Position numbers and translations under genes: made by a program
Shown here: positions 1 to 9,413 of the stretch, piece by piece
How the letters are laid out: every line of letters begins with the position of its first letter
How positions within the stretch are numbered: position 1 is the stretch's first letter
The notes under the pieces: model-generated
Told to the model about the DNA's origin: nothing
Seen by the model: only the letters and a program-made list of their open reading frames with translations
Databases searched by the model: none
Source of the DNA: an uncultured Erysipelotrichaceae bacterium
GTDB taxonomy: Bacteria > Bacillota_I > Bacilli_A > Erysipelotrichales > Coprobacillaceae
Reading direction: 5' to 3'
NCBI GenBank assembly: GCA_900544435.1
Contig: UQVG01000068.1
Span: 1 to 9,494, forward strand
Length of the DNA: 9,494 bases

Positions 1-62
1 ATTTTATAAAATATAGAAATTCTCTTAAAAAAGTCTTAACTTAATGACATTGGTCTTATGCA

Positions 63-866
63 CTATCTTTTCTTTAATACATCTTGTCCTTTAAAATGAC
101 AATAAATAAATCCTATTAAACCAACAACAACAAATACAATAGAAACAAGTTGAGCAGTTTTTAAACCAAAAACATATAAACTATCTGTTCTAAATGCTTC
201 TATGAAAAAACGAATAAATCCATACCAAATAAAATAAGTAAAAAACTGAATTCCTTGTTTTTGTTGGTACTTTCTAATAACAAAGAAAATAATCAAAAAA
301 CCAATCACACATCCTATTGATTCATATAAAAATGTAGGTTGATAATATTGACCATGAATATACATTTTATCAATAATAAACTGTGGTAGATGTAATGACT
401 TTAAAAAACTTAAATCAACTGCACTTCCATAAGCTTCTTGATTAAAGAAATTTCCCCATCTTCCACATGCTTGGGCAATAAGGACACCTGGCATAATGGC
501 ATCTCCTGCAACAAGAAATGAAATATTTCTTTTTTTAAAAAAGAAATAACTATAAATAAGTCCTGTGATAAGTCCTCCTTGAATAGCAAGTCCTCCATGA
601 TTGATCATGATGATTTCTGTTGGATTATTAGCATATAATTCATTCCACATAAAGATGACATACCAAATTCTAGCACCTATGATTCCTACAAATAATAAAC
701 CAAAAACATAATCAGAAAGTACTTCTTTTGAATATCCTAATCTTTTAAAGTGATATTGTCCTAAATAATAAGCAATTGCTGCTCCTGTTAATATACAAAT
801 TGCATACCATTGTATAGAAAGTGGTCCAATTTCTATAAAGGTATTAAAGCTTGGAAAGAATCTCAT
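63..866 (-). CDS. lgt: Phosphatidylglycerol--prolipoprotein diacylglyceryl transferase
   Basis: Integral membrane enzyme that moves a diacylglyceryl group from phosphatidylglycerol to the lipobox cysteine of prolipoproteins, the first step of lipoprotein maturation. The 267 residues carry about seven hydrophobic segments. The Lgt signature GRWGNFFNQEAYG is at 135-147. By alignment with E. coli Lgt, the important residues are present: Y21 (E. coli Y26), H90 (H103), R136 (R143), N139 (N146), G147 (G154), Y215 (Y235), R219 (R239) and E223 (E243). The ATG overlaps the hprK stop in ATGA. The bases just upstream (AATAAACAAGAACA) contain no Shine-Dalgarno sequence, so translation probably depends on ribosomes terminating on hprK. 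The stop is TAG. No clear terminator follows, so a further gene may lie beyond the window edge. Confidence 0.97.
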   Translation of the reverse strand: MRFFPSFNTFIEIGPLSIQWYAICILTGAAIAYYLGQYHFKRLGYSKEVLSDYVFGLLFVGIIGARIWYVIFMWNELYANNPTEIIMINHGGLAIQGGLITGLIYSYFFFKKRNISFLVAGDAIMPGVLIAQACGRWGNFFNQEAYGSAVDLSFLKSLHLPQFIIDKMYIHGQYYQPTFLYESIGCVIGFLIIFFVIRKYQQKQGIQFFTYFIWYGFIRFFIEAFRTDSLYVFGLKTAQLVSIVFVVVGLIGFIYCHFKGQDVLKKR

Positions 867-1804
867 TGTTCTTGTTTATTATGATCAATATTTTTAAGAA
901 TACGTTCAACAAATTCTTTACTTGAATCAATACCTACGTCACGTAAACGCATATTCATAACAGCAGCTTCAATAATAACAGACATACTACGACCACTTGA
1001 TACAGGAACAACTATTTTTGGAATTTTAATTCCTAAAACATCTTCTGAAATATCATTTTCTTCAACCCCTACACGTGTATATTCACGTGATGGTACCCAA
1101 CGTTCTAATTGAATCACTAAATCTACATCATTTCTATCTAAAATAGCAGAAATACCAAACATTTTAGAAACATCAATGACCCCAATTCCTCTAATTTCTA
1201 ATAAGTTAGCAAGAACAGCAGGTGCTTTACCAACAATTTTTTGTCCTACACGATAAAGTTCTACAGCATCATCAGCTACTAATAAATGTCCTCTTTTAAC
1301 TAATTCTAAGGCAATTTCTGATTTACCAATTCCACTATCACCTTTAATAATGACACCTTTACCATGAATATTTAGAAAAACTCCATGCATTAATGTTTCT
1401 CTTGCAAGTTTTTCTTCTAGGGTATTCATAAGTTCACTTGATACAACACCCGTAATCATTTCTGTTTGAAAAATTGGAAAATTTCTTTCATCAGCAATAT
1501 TTTTTAATACTTCAGGACAAGCGTGTCCTTTACAAATCACAATACAAGGTACTTCTTCATTAATTAAACATGGAAAGATTTCTTTTTGTCTTTCTTCTGT
1601 CATTTCAGCAATAAAAGCCATTTCTTTATCGCCAAAAACAATAATTCTTCTAAAGTCACTATGTTTAAAGAATCCTGCTAATTCAAAACCTGGTCGATTA
1701 ATTTCACCAGTTAAAATAACCCTTTTTAAAGATTCTTCATTTCCTGTAACTTGTTGATAATTTTTATTATTCCCTAATAATTTTTCTACTGTAATTGATT
1801 TCAT
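863..1804 (-). CDS. hprK: HPr kinase/phosphorylase
   Basis: Bifunctional enzyme that phosphorylates Ser46 of the phosphotransferase carrier HPr, and removes that phosphate by phosphorolysis. It sets carbon catabolite repression in Bacillota. The 313 residues match the family length. An N-terminal domain of about 130 residues precedes the catalytic domain. That domain has H140 (LMHGVFLNIHG), the P-loop GDSGIGKS (155-162), VADD with D178/D179, the HprK signature LLEIRGIGVIDV (201-212), and the C-terminal PVSSGRSMSVIIEAA segment (267-281). H140, the P-loop and D178/D179 fall at the same numbers as I recall for Lactobacillus casei HprK. The start ATG has a strong TAAGGAG site 7 nt upstream that contains the uvrA stop codon. 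The stop overlaps the lgt start in ATGA. The hprK-lgt pairing is common in Bacillota. Confidence 0.98.
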   Translation of the reverse strand: MKSITVEKLLGNNKNYQQVTGNEESLKRVILTGEINRPGFELAGFFKHSDFRRIIVFGDKEMAFIAEMTEERQKEIFPCLINEEVPCIVICKGHACPEVLKNIADERNFPIFQTEMITGVVSSELMNTLEEKLARETLMHGVFLNIHGKGVIIKGDSGIGKSEIALELVKRGHLLVADDAVELYRVGQKIVGKAPAVLANLLEIRGIGVIDVSKMFGISAILDRNDVDLVIQLERWVPSREYTRVGVEENDISEDVLGIKIPKIVVPVSSGRSMSVIIEAAVMNMRLRDVGIDSSKEFVERILKNIDHNKQEQ

Positions 1805-1811
1805 CTTTTTT

Positions 1812-1818
1812 CTCCTTA
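1812..1818 (-). promoter_or_regulatory. hprK ribosome binding site overlapping the uvrA stop codon
   Basis: TAAGGAG is a near-ideal Shine-Dalgarno that includes the uvrA TAA stop. It sits 7 nt before the hprK ATG and is the strongest ribosome binding site in the window. Confidence 0.85.
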
Positions 1819-4635
1819 AAGCATTGATTTTAAGAACTGACCTGTATAACTTTTTTCACATTTAGCTACTTTTTCTGGAGTTCCCGTCACAACAATTGTT
1901 CCTCCTCCAGCACCACCTTCAGGTCCTAAATCAATAATATGATCTGCAACTTTGATAACATCTAAATTATGTTCAATAACAATAATTGTATCTCCTTGAT
2001 CAACAATACGTTGTAAAACATCAATAAGTCTTGCAACATCGTGACTGTGTAATCCTGTTGTCGGTTCATCAAGAATATAAACTGTTTTCCCTGTTGATTT
2101 CTTTTGTAACTCACTTGCAAGTTTTACTCTTTGTGCTTCTCCACCAGAAAGTGTTGTTGCACTTTGTCCTAATTTAATATAACCAAGACCAACATCATAA
2201 AGTGTTTGAATTTTATTTCTAATTTTTGGTAAATTATCAAAGAAATCTAACGCTTCTTCTACTGTCATTTCTAAAACATCATAAATGTTTTTATCTTTAT
2301 AAGTCACTTGTAAAGTTTCTTCATTGTATCTTTTACCTTCACATTGTTCACAAGGAACATAGACATCTGGTAAAAAGTGCATTGAAATTTTCTTTAGCCC
2401 ATCACCTTGACATGCTTCACAACGACCACCTTTAACGTTAAATGAGAATCTTCCTTTATCATATCCTCTCATTTTAGCTTCATTTGTTTGTGCAAATAAA
2501 TCACGGATATCATCAAAGACACCTGTATAAGTTACTGGATTTGAACGTGGTGTTCTTCCAATTGGATCTTGTGAAACTTCAATGACTTTATCAATATTTT
2601 CAATTCCCAAGATTTCTTTATGTAAACCTGGTCTCTCTTTTGATTGATAAACATATCTCATTAATGATTTTCCTAAAATATCATTCACTAATGTTGATTT
2701 ACCACTTCCTGATACTCCTGTAACAACATTGAACTTACCAAGAGGAAATTTAACATTAATATTTTTTAAGTTATGTTCCTTAGCTCCTTTAACTTCAATA
2801 AATAAGCCATTTCCTTTACGTCGTTTTTTAGGAACTTCAATTTTTCTTTTTCCTGATAAATATTGTCCTGTAATAGAATCCTTACAGTTCATAACTTCTT
2901 CTGGTGTTCCTGCACAAATAACTTGTCCACCATGAACACCAGCCCCTGGACCAATATCAACAATAAAGTCTGAAGCTCTCATCGTATCTTCATCATGTTC
3001 AACAACTAAAACACTATTTCCTAAATCTCTAATATCTTGTAAAGATTTAATAAGCTTTTCGTTATCTCTTTGATGTAAACCAATAGAAGGTTCATCTAAG
3101 ACATATAAAACTCCCGTAAGACGTGTTCCAATTTGTGTTGCTAAACGAATACGTTGCGCTTCTCCACCTGATAATCCTCCTGCACGTCTAGCAAGTGTTA
3201 AATAACCAAGACCAACATTATTTAAGAATGTAAGACGATCATTGATTTCTTTAACAACTAATCGAGCAATATTCATTTCATAGTCTGTTAATTTTATATT
3301 TTGAATAAAATGTAAAGCATCTTCAATTGATTGTTCTGTAAATTCAGCAATATTTAAACCACCGACTCTTACAGAAAGAACTTGATCATTAAGTCTTCTT
3401 CCCTTACATGTAGGACAAGTATGTTCTGACATAAAGGATGCATACCATTCTTTTGACCATTTTGAAGTTGTTTCTTCATATCTTCTTGCAATTAATGTTC
3501 TCACACCTTCAATAAATTTTGTTGTACGTGAGACATTTCCACTATCTGATATAATTTCATAACTAATAGGTTCTCTCGAACCATCAAGAATATAACTTAA
3601 TTCTTGTTTTGTAAAATCTTTTAATGGTTTATCTAAATCTATTTTATATTTCTTACAAAGAACTAAAAATCTTTGCCATTCAATACGATTTGTTCCTACT
3701 GCTGTTTTAAAATAACGAAGTCCACCTTCATTAATTGATTTATTCCAATCTGGAATCAATAAATCATCATCCACCTCATTTTTAATTCCTAATCCTCGAC
3801 AATCGGGACAAGCACCTAAAGGATTATTAAATGAAAATAAACGTGGTTCCAACTTTGGAACAGAAAAACCACAAATTGGACAAGCAAGATGTTCACTAAA
3901 AAGCTCTTCTGTTTTTGTTGTTAGATTTTGAACAATAACTTCCCCACCTGTAAGCTTTAAACCAACTTCTAAAGAATCTACTAAACGGCTACGATAACCT
4001 TCTTTTTTGATAATACGGTCAATGACAACATCAATATCATGTTTCTTATTTTTATCTAATTCTATTTCTTCATCTAACATGTAATTTTGACCATCAACAA
4101 CCACACGTAAATAACCATCTTTTAATAAATCTGCAAAATAGTCCTTAAAAGTTCCTTTTTTTCTTTTAACAACTCTAGCAACAACCATTAAACGATCACC
4201 ATCAGCGTATTGATCAATCGTATCAGCCATTTGTTTAATTGTTTGACTTTCAATAACAACATCATGTTTAGGACAATATGCTTTCCCTACACGTGCATAT
4301 AACAATCTTAAATAATCATAAATTTCTGTGACTGTTCCTACAGTTGAACGAGGATTGTTAGATGTTGTTTTTTGATCAATAGCGATAGCAGGAGATAATC
4401 CTTCAATCGCATCAACATCTGGTTTTTCCATATTTCCTAAAAATTGTCTAGCATAAGCACTTAGTGATTCTACATATCTTCTTTGTCCTTCTGCATAAAT
4501 CGTATCAAAGGCTAAAGATGTTTTTCCTGAACCAGAAAGTCCTGTCATAATAACTAATTTATTTTTAGGAATATCAATATTAATGTTTTTTAAATTATTT
4601 TCTCTTGCACCTCGAATAATTAATTTATCTTCCAT
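1816..4635 (-). CDS. uvrA: Excinuclease ABC subunit A (UvrA), damage-recognition ATPase
   Basis: Dimeric ABC-type ATPase that scans DNA for helix distortion and delivers UvrB in nucleotide excision repair. The 939 residues are full length (E. coli UvrA has 940). The first nucleotide-binding unit has Walker A GLSGSGKT (32-39), signature LSGGEAQR (488-495) and Walker B VLDEP (512-516). The second has GVSGSGKS (640-647), LSGGEAQR (829-836) and ILDEP (854-858). Zinc-binding cysteines are present as C252/C255 with C276/C279 and as C739/C742 with C762/C765. An additional CPTC pair is at 407-410. The N-terminus ([12 protein letters not shown]) aligns with E. coli UvrA from the chosen ATG, which is preceded by AAAGGAAG inside the end of cca. 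All catalytic residues are intact. It follows cca with an 11-nt overlap and is separated from hprK by 11 nt. Confidence 0.99.
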   Translation of the reverse strand: MEDKLIIRGARENNLKNINIDIPKNKLVIMTGLSGSGKTSLAFDTIYAEGQRRYVESLSAYARQFLGNMEKPDVDAIEGLSPAIAIDQKTTSNNPRSTVGTVTEIYDYLRLLYARVGKAYCPKHDVVIESQTIKQMADTIDQYADGDRLMVVARVVKRKKGTFKDYFADLLKDGYLRVVVDGQNYMLDEEIELDKNKKHDIDVVIDRIIKKEGYRSRLVDSLEVGLKLTGGEVIVQNLTTKTEELFSEHLACPICGFSVPKLEPRLFSFNNPLGACPDCRGLGIKNEVDDDLLIPDWNKSINEGGLRYFKTAVGTNRIEWQRFLVLCKKYKIDLDKPLKDFTKQELSYILDGSREPISYEIISDSGNVSRTTKFIEGVRTLIARRYEETTSKWSKEWYASFMSEHTCPTCKGRRLNDQVLSVRVGGLNIAEFTEQSIEDALHFIQNIKLTDYEMNIARLVVKEINDRLTFLNNVGLGYLTLARRAGGLSGGEAQRIRLATQIGTRLTGVLYVLDEPSIGLHQRDNEKLIKSLQDIRDLGNSVLVVEHDEDTMRASDFIVDIGPGAGVHGGQVICAGTPEEVMNCKDSITGQYLSGKRKIEVPKKRRKGNGLFIEVKGAKEHNLKNINVKFPLGKFNVVTGVSGSGKSTLVNDILGKSLMRYVYQSKERPGLHKEILGIENIDKVIEVSQDPIGRTPRSNPVTYTGVFDDIRDLFAQTNEAKMRGYDKGRFSFNVKGGRCEACQGDGLKKISMHFLPDVYVPCEQCEGKRYNEETLQVTYKDKNIYDVLEMTVEEALDFFDNLPKIRNKIQTLYDVGLGYIKLGQSATTLSGGEAQRVKLASELQKKSTGKTVYILDEPTTGLHSHDVARLIDVLQRIVDQGDTIIVIEHNLDVIKVADHIIDLGPEGGAGGGTIVVTGTPEKVAKCEKSYTGQFLKSML

Positions 4636-5983
4636 CTTTTCTTCCTTTCAATAATTGAATAATACTTTTCTTGTCATGTCCTCTCATTTGTAAATCATAA
4701 GCCCAATCAAGTAATTCTTTAAAATTTTGATGAGGTTTAAATCCCAATTCTATTAAAAGTTTACCATCTACCAGTGGTTTCAAGGCATGACTTCCACATT
4801 TTGAAACTTTTTCTTCAACATAACTATCTAATGTTGATATTGTTTCTGGACGATTAGCAAGGCGTCCTAATTTATCACATTTTGACATATACACTAAATC
4901 ACTTAAAGGAAAGATTCCCTCTATTCCTTTTAATAATTTATAATAACTATAATCTTTACTATGATTTCTTACCATATTCATTAAATGCATATGATTATAA
5001 ATCATAGTACGTATATATTGTTTCATTTTTTTATTCGTAAAAAAATGTCCAAAATATTGATTAAAAACTTCTACGCCACTTTCATTATGTCCTGGAGCTT
5101 TTCCTTCAGGAGTTGTGACTAATGGTTTCCCTATATCATGAAGTAACGCACTCCACATAAAAGCTAATGGCCAACTTGTTTTATTTTTACATAATGCAGC
5201 TAAATCAACTACTAATAAAGTATGATTCATCACATTCCCTTCAGGATGAAAATCTAATCTTTGTGGACATGTTACTAATGTTTCTAAAGGTTGTATAATG
5301 GCATTGATTTCTAATAAAAACTTTAAACCTAATGAAGGATGTAAAGACATCAATAATTTATTATATTCTTGTTGAATTCTTTCTAAAGACAAATATTGTA
5401 AAGCTCCTTCGTTGACCATCTTTTGACATACTTCTTTTGTCTTTAAATCAACTTGAAATTCAAAACGCGCAATAAATTGAGCAAGCCTTAACACTCTTAA
5501 AGGATCCTCATAAAAAGTTTTCTCATCAACCATTTTTAAACATTTATTTTTAATATCTTCTTGTCCATGATAAACATCTATAAGTATCTCATTTTGATAG
5601 TCATACATCATCGCATTAATTGTAAAATCTCTTCTACGACATGCTGTTTTTAAGTCTAAATCTTTATGCACCTCTACATCAAATTCTCGATGCGTTTGTC
5701 CTTTTTTTCTTTCAATACGAGGAAGAGCAAAATCAAAATTTGGTAAACTGTCTAATTTTAAAATACCAAAACTTTTACCTACTTCATTTACATTTCCATA
5801 TTGAGATAAAATAGCTATGATTTCACCCATTTCTAAATCATAGATTTCTACATCTACATCATGATAATCTACCTTTTGATACATTACCATATCTCTAACA
5901 ATACCACCTACAAGATAAACACGTCCCTTTTCAGATAAAGAATCTAAAACACTTTTTTCTAAATGATCAAACTCAAACTTCAC
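4625..5983 (-). CDS. cca: CCA tRNA nucleotidyltransferase with HD domain (class II)
   Basis: Adds or repairs the 3'-CCA end of tRNAs using CTP and ATP, in the cytoplasm. The 452 residues show the class II polymerase-beta fold head: YLVGGIVRD (23-31), the metal-binding pair D42/D44 (HDVDVEIY), [10 protein letters not shown] (116-125), the nucleotide-template motif EDPLR (159-163) and ERIQQE (201-206). An HD phosphohydrolase domain follows, with H254, H282-D283, H299, H331 and D370 visible. This resembles the E. coli-type enzyme more than the shorter, HD-less B. subtilis type. The start is GTG: an in-frame TGA lies 18 nt upstream, no other start lies between, and GGAG sits 7 nt before it. A later ATG (codon 32) would remove the GG/RD motif. 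It overlaps uvrB by 11 nt and uvrA by 11 nt. Relatives include A-adding enzymes and poly(A) polymerase, and the exact specificity cannot be read here. I see no second cca in the window. Confidence 0.93.
   Translation of the reverse strand: MKFEFDHLEKSVLDSLSEKGRVYLVGGIVRDMVMYQKVDYHDVDVEIYDLEMGEIIAILSQYGNVNEVGKSFGILKLDSLPNFDFALPRIERKKGQTHREFDVEVHKDLDLKTACRRRDFTINAMMYDYQNEILIDVYHGQEDIKNKCLKMVDEKTFYEDPLRVLRLAQFIARFEFQVDLKTKEVCQKMVNEGALQYLSLERIQQEYNKLLMSLHPSLGLKFLLEINAIIQPLETLVTCPQRLDFHPEGNVMNHTLLVVDLAALCKNKTSWPLAFMWSALLHDIGKPLVTTPEGKAPGHNESGVEVFNQYFGHFFTNKKMKQYIRTMIYNHMHLMNMVRNHSKDYSYYKLLKGIEGIFPLSDLVYMSKCDKLGRLANRPETISTLDSYVEEKVSKCGSHALKPLVDGKLLIELGFKPHQNFKELLDWAYDLQMRGHDKKSIIQLLKGRKDGR
4641..4648 (-). 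promoter_or_regulatory. uvrA ribosome binding site inside the end of cca
   Basis: AAAGGAAG precedes the uvrA ATG at 4635 by 5 nt (about 7 nt from AGGA). It encodes part of the final KGRKDGR residues of the cca product, so the coding end of cca and the uvrA translation signal share bases. Confidence 0.75.
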
Positions 5984-7946
5984 CTTGCAACTCCAACATC
6001 ATATCTCTAAGTTCCATTGCTCTTTCAAAATCAAGTGCTTTTGCAGCTTCTTTCATTTGTTTTTCAAGTTCTTTAATAAGTGTTTCTTTATCTTTCTTCT
6101 TCGCTTTCTTACCTTTTTTAACAAGAGAAATCGCTTCATCCACATTTTCTTGTCCATGAATAGCTTCTCTAATTTCCTTTTTGATTGTTTGAGGAATAAT
6201 TCCATGTTCCTTATTATACTTTTCTTGTATTTCACGACGTCTTGCTGTTTCATCAATGGCTTTTTGCATAGAATCTGTTATTTTATCACCATACATAATA
6301 ACTTTACCATGACTATTTCTAGCAGCACGTCCAATCGTTTGAATCAATGATCTTTCTGATCTTAAGAAGCCTTCCTTATCAGCATCTAAAATACAAACAA
6401 GAGACACTTCTGGCAAATCTAATCCTTCTCTTAGCAAGTTGATACCTACTAAAACATCATATTTTCCAAGACGTAAATCTCTTAAAATTTCTGTTCTCTC
6501 TAATGTTTTAGTATCACTATGCAAATAAGCAACTTTTAAACCAAGCTCTACTAAATACGCACTTAAATCTTCTGCCATTCTTTTGGTAAGTGTTGTAATT
6601 AAAACACGTTCATTTTTTTCAATACGTTGATGAATTTCATCAATAATATCATCTACTTGACCATCAATAGGTCTAACTTCTATGATTGGATCTAATAGAC
6701 CTGTTGGTCTAATAATTTGTTCAACAACTTGATGATGAACTTTATCTAATTCATAATCTCCTGGTGTTGCAGAAACAAAGATAGCTTGATGAATTAAGTC
6801 TTCAAATTCTTCAAAAACAAGTGGTCTATTATCTAAAGCACTTGGAAGTCTAAAACCATATTCTACCAATGTTTCTTTACGAGAACGATCTCCATTATAC
6901 ATTCCTCTAATTTGTGGAAGCATAACATGACTTTCATCTACTACAAGTAAAAAATCTTTAGGAAAATAATCAATTAAAGTATATGGTCTTTGTCCTGCTT
7001 TTCGTCCATCGATATGTCGTGAATAATTTTCTATTCCTGGACACATACCCACTTCTCTTAACATTTCTACATCATGTCTTGTTCTTTGATCAAGACGTTC
7101 ATACTCTAATAGTTTTGTTTCATCTTTAAAATACTGTAATCGTTCTTCTAGTTCTTTAGAAATCGTATCACAAGCTTTTAACATTTGTTCCTTTTTCGTT
7201 ACATATCCATAAGCAGGATAAATGGTATACGTATTATAAGAACCTAAAATATGCCCTGTAAGAGGATCTACTTCACAAATACGTTCTACAGTATCCCCAA
7301 ATAATTCAATTCTAATTAAATAACTTTCACTATGTCCTGGAACAATTTCAATAACATCACCACGAACTCTAAAAGTTCCTTTAGTTTGTTCAATATCATT
7401 TCTTTGATATTGTCGATCAACTAAAAATGTCAATAATTCTCTTCTATCAATATCCTGATCAACACGTAATGAAAAAATCATTTCTTTATATTGTTCAGGA
7501 TTTCCAAGTCCATAAATAGAAGCTACAGACGCTACAACAATAACATCCTCTCTTTCAATAAGTGAATTCATTGCTGCTGAACGTAACATTTCAATTTCAT
7601 AATTTGTTTTTGCGTTTTTATCAATATATAAATCTCTACCTGGAATATAAGCTTCTGGTTGATAAAAATCAAAGTTTGAAATAAAATATTCCACTCTATT
7701 TTCAGGAAAAAACTCTTTTAATTCTGAATATAACTGACCAGCTAATGTTTTATTATGTGCTAAAACCAAAGTTGGCTTGTTATATTCCTTAATCACATTA
7801 GCTACTGTAAATGTTTTTCCAGTACCAGTTCCCCCAAGTAAGACTTGTTCCTTTTTACCTGCTTTTAAACCTTCTACAAGTTCTTGAATAGCTTGAACTT
7901 GATCTCCCATTGGTTGAAAAGGAGAAACGAGTTTAAATTGAGACAT
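5973..7946 (-). CDS. uvrB: Excinuclease ABC subunit B (UvrB), nucleotide excision repair
   Basis: Cytoplasmic damage-verification subunit: UvrA loads it on DNA, it holds the lesion, then recruits UvrC for dual incision. The 657 residues are full length for the family. Walker A is GGTGTGKT (38-45), the Walker B/DESH motif is at 337-340, and helicase motif [11 protein letters not shown] is at 536-544. The damage-binding beta-hairpin spans about 87-115. The C-terminal UVR motif that contacts UvrC spans about 623-656 ([11 protein letters not shown]). At the hairpin base, where E. coli UvrB has S-YYDYYQPEAY, this protein reads [11 protein letters not shown] (N91, F92, F94). Y95, Y100 and Y107 remain as aromatics. 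The start ATG follows AAGGTGG by a normal distance, and that site overlaps the protease stop codon. The 3' end overlaps cca by 11 nt. No LexA-type box was found upstream. Confidence 0.98.
   Translation of the reverse strand: MSQFKLVSPFQPMGDQVQAIQELVEGLKAGKKEQVLLGGTGTGKTFTVANVIKEYNKPTLVLAHNKTLAGQLYSELKEFFPENRVEYFISNFDFYQPEAYIPGRDLYIDKNAKTNYEIEMLRSAAMNSLIEREDVIVVASVASIYGLGNPEQYKEMIFSLRVDQDIDRRELLTFLVDRQYQRNDIEQTKGTFRVRGDVIEIVPGHSESYLIRIELFGDTVERICEVDPLTGHILGSYNTYTIYPAYGYVTKKEQMLKACDTISKELEERLQYFKDETKLLEYERLDQRTRHDVEMLREVGMCPGIENYSRHIDGRKAGQRPYTLIDYFPKDFLLVVDESHVMLPQIRGMYNGDRSRKETLVEYGFRLPSALDNRPLVFEEFEDLIHQAIFVSATPGDYELDKVHHQVVEQIIRPTGLLDPIIEVRPIDGQVDDIIDEIHQRIEKNERVLITTLTKRMAEDLSAYLVELGLKVAYLHSDTKTLERTEILRDLRLGKYDVLVGINLLREGLDLPEVSLVCILDADKEGFLRSERSLIQTIGRAARNSHGKVIMYGDKITDSMQKAIDETARRREIQEKYNKEHGIIPQTIKKEIREAIHGQENVDEAISLVKKGKKAKKKDKETLIKELEKQMKEAAKALDFERAMELRDMMLELQGEV
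5991..5994 (-). promoter_or_regulatory. cca ribosome binding site inside the end of uvrB
   Basis: GGAG lies 7 nt before the GTG at 5983, within the last codons of uvrB. It supports the GTG start, which is the only start codon between the upstream in-frame TGA and the conserved nucleotidyltransferase motif. Confidence 0.7.
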
Positions 7947-7951
7947 AGTTT

Positions 7952-7960
7952 CACCACCTT
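7952..7960 (-). promoter_or_regulatory. uvrB ribosome binding site overlapping the protease stop codon
   Basis: AAGGTGGTG shares bases with the TAA stop of the upstream protease gene (7961-7959) and lies about 5 nt before the uvrB ATG, or 7 nt measured from AAGGTGG. The arrangement suggests that translation of the two genes is coupled. Confidence 0.8.
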
Positions 7961-9401
7961 ATTTTATGATTTCCATTAAACGATCATATTGTTTATCATT
8001 TTCATGATTGTTTATATAAATCATCATTCTTGCTACTAACATTTGTTTATCACTTTGACTATATTCTCCATCAACATTTAAACCATTATCCATTTCAAAT
8101 TGTTGTAAGGCAGCTTGTGTCCCTACAGAGAAATAACCATCTTCACGATCTACATGATATCCTAAAATATTAAGCATTTTTTGCATTGATTTAGTACATG
8201 TACTTACACTATCAACTTTTAATGTTTCTTTAACATCTTTAGTAGTAATGCCTGATAATGAAACATTATCTACTTCTATATCAGGTGTTAATCCTTTTCC
8301 ATTAATACATGTACCATTTGGAATCATCCACTTAGCATACGTATATTTTAAAACAGAACCATCGGAAAGTGTCTTTTGAGTTTGAGCACTTCCTTTTCCA
8401 TAAGTTGTTTTACCAATAAGTTGATATCCTTTTTCACTTTGTAAAGCTCCTGCTGTTAATTCAGAAGCACTTGCTGTATTTTCATTAACAAGAATATAAC
8501 CATTTTCAAATTCATATTTTTTATCAGATTCAGCATAATATTTCTTAGCTGCACTATTTTTTTCTTTCATTTGAAAAATAACTTCATCAGAAGTAAAGAA
8601 TAGATCTAAAATATCTGTAGCAGCTGTTAAATATCCTCCACCATTATCTCTTAAATCTATAACCAATGTTTGAATATTTTTCTTTTTAAACATTTCTAAG
8701 GCTGTTTCTACTTGTTTGGCAGTATCAGTTCCAAAAGTTGATAATTCTATATATCCAAAAGAAACATTACCTTGTTTTCTTATTTCATAAAAAGCAGAAG
8801 TATCTAATGCTCCTCTTGTAACCTTTACATCACTTGTCTTTTTATTGCTTAACACTGTTAATGTCACTTCTGTGCCATCTTCACCACGGACATATTCTCT
8901 TACTTGATCCGTATCTGCTTGAGATAAGTCTTTACCATCAGCTTTAGTAATAATATCTCCAACTTTTAACCCCGCTTTACTTGCAGGAGAATCACTATAT
9001 ATTTTAGTAATCATGGCTCCTTGTTCTACCATTGAATACCCCACACCAATTCCTTGATAATTACCAGCAACAGTCTGATTAAATTCTACAGCTTCTTTAC
9101 TTGTTAAATAACTTGAATGAGGATCATTCAAACCAGCAACCATTCCTTCAATCGCTGATGTATTTAAATTAATATCTTGATCGTTGGTATTCACCCAATA
9201 TTTATTTAAAGTATCATATACTTCATTAATAATATTATTATTTGAATCTTTAACAACAACATTCTTCTTTGAAACATAACCTGCAAAATATCCAATTGCT
9301 AAACAAACAATAATTAAAATAACAATTAAAACTTCTTTTATTGGTCTACGTTTCTTTTCCTTTTTTATTTCCTTTTTTGGTGGTCTAATAAAATCATCCA
9401 T
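7959..9401 (-). CDS. ctpB: S41-family carboxy-terminal processing protease, membrane-anchored, with PDZ and peptidoglycan-binding domains (CtpA/CtpB type)
   Basis: Serine protease expected to act outside the membrane on envelope or regulatory proteins. From the chosen start the protein has 480 residues. It has a basic cytoplasmic tail (1-22), one hydrophobic anchor (about 24-43), a PDZ domain (about 108-195, with GIGVGYS at 117-123), and the S41 catalytic domain (about 200-380). The last part (about 400-462) looks like a PG_binding_1 module (MQKMLNILGYHVD..DGYFS). The catalytic triad is readable as S311 (in NTASASE), K336 (in TTYGKG) and Q340. This matches the spacing I recall for Bacillus CtpB (S309/K334/Q338, also about 480 residues). 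An in-frame ATG ten codons upstream (9431) has no ribosome binding site. The ATG at 9401 follows GAGGTG by 6 nt and gives the typical MDDF..KK..RR-anchor N-terminus. It is the first gene of the run, 12 nt before uvrB. The family is certain; CtpA versus CtpB, and the substrate, are not. Confidence 0.93.
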   Translation of the reverse strand: MDDFIRPPKKEIKKEKKRRPIKEVLIVILIIVCLAIGYFAGYVSKKNVVVKDSNNNIINEVYDTLNKYWVNTNDQDINLNTSAIEGMVAGLNDPHSSYLTSKEAVEFNQTVAGNYQGIGVGYSMVEQGAMITKIYSDSPASKAGLKVGDIITKADGKDLSQADTDQVREYVRGEDGTEVTLTVLSNKKTSDVKVTRGALDTSAFYEIRKQGNVSFGYIELSTFGTDTAKQVETALEMFKKKNIQTLVIDLRDNGGGYLTAATDILDLFFTSDEVIFQMKEKNSAAKKYYAESDKKYEFENGYILVNENTASASELTAGALQSEKGYQLIGKTTYGKGSAQTQKTLSDGSVLKYTYAKWMIPNGTCINGKGLTPDIEVDNVSLSGITTKDVKETLKVDSVSTCTKSMQKMLNILGYHVDREDGYFSVGTQAALQQFEMDNGLNVDGEYSQSDKQMLVARMMIYINNHENDKQYDRLMEIIK

Positions 9402-9407
9402 CACATT

Positions 9408-9413
9408 CACCTC
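9408..9413 (-). promoter_or_regulatory. Ribosome binding site that fixes the protease start at 9401
   Basis: GAGGTG lies 6 nt before the ATG at 9401. The longer in-frame ATG at 9431 is preceded only by AT-rich sequence. Starting there would also put this Shine-Dalgarno inside the coding region and add ten residues (MIICYGEVNV) before the basic anchor tail. Confidence 0.85.

Noticed and set aside
1..12. Perfect 12-bp palindrome ATTTTATAAAAT at the left edge
   Set aside because: It is all A/T, short and expected by chance in this composition. There is no partner site or known operator match.
27..42. Minus-strand AAGT-TAAG-ACTT followed by a T-run after lgt, as a possible terminator
   Set aside because: The stem is only 4 bp, mostly A-T, and cannot be extended. 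It is too weak to call an intrinsic terminator in such AT-rich sequence.
410..598. Minus-strand 62-codon frame inside lgt, and similar short plus-strand frames inside uvrA (2226-2435, 2729-2935)
   Set aside because: They lie fully within strongly conserved genes in other frames, with no translation signals or domain features.
2521..2560. GAACGTGGTGTTC inside uvrA, resembling an SOS box
   Set aside because: The spacer is 5 rather than 4, it lacks the flanking C/G, and it lies deep within coding sequence with no promoter context.
5985..6350. Plus-strand 121-codon open frame antisense to the end of uvrB
   Set aside because: It is Phe/Cys/Ser-rich, as expected from the complement of Lys/Glu-rich codons. 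It has no ribosome binding site or recognisable motif and is a shadow of uvrB.
863..9401. Search for an undescribed defence, mobile or regulatory system
   Set aside because: Every substantial reading frame belongs to a well-known core family with intact motifs. There are no repeats, insertion-sequence ends, CRISPR units or orphan genes, and no unassigned stretch exceeds about 100 bases.
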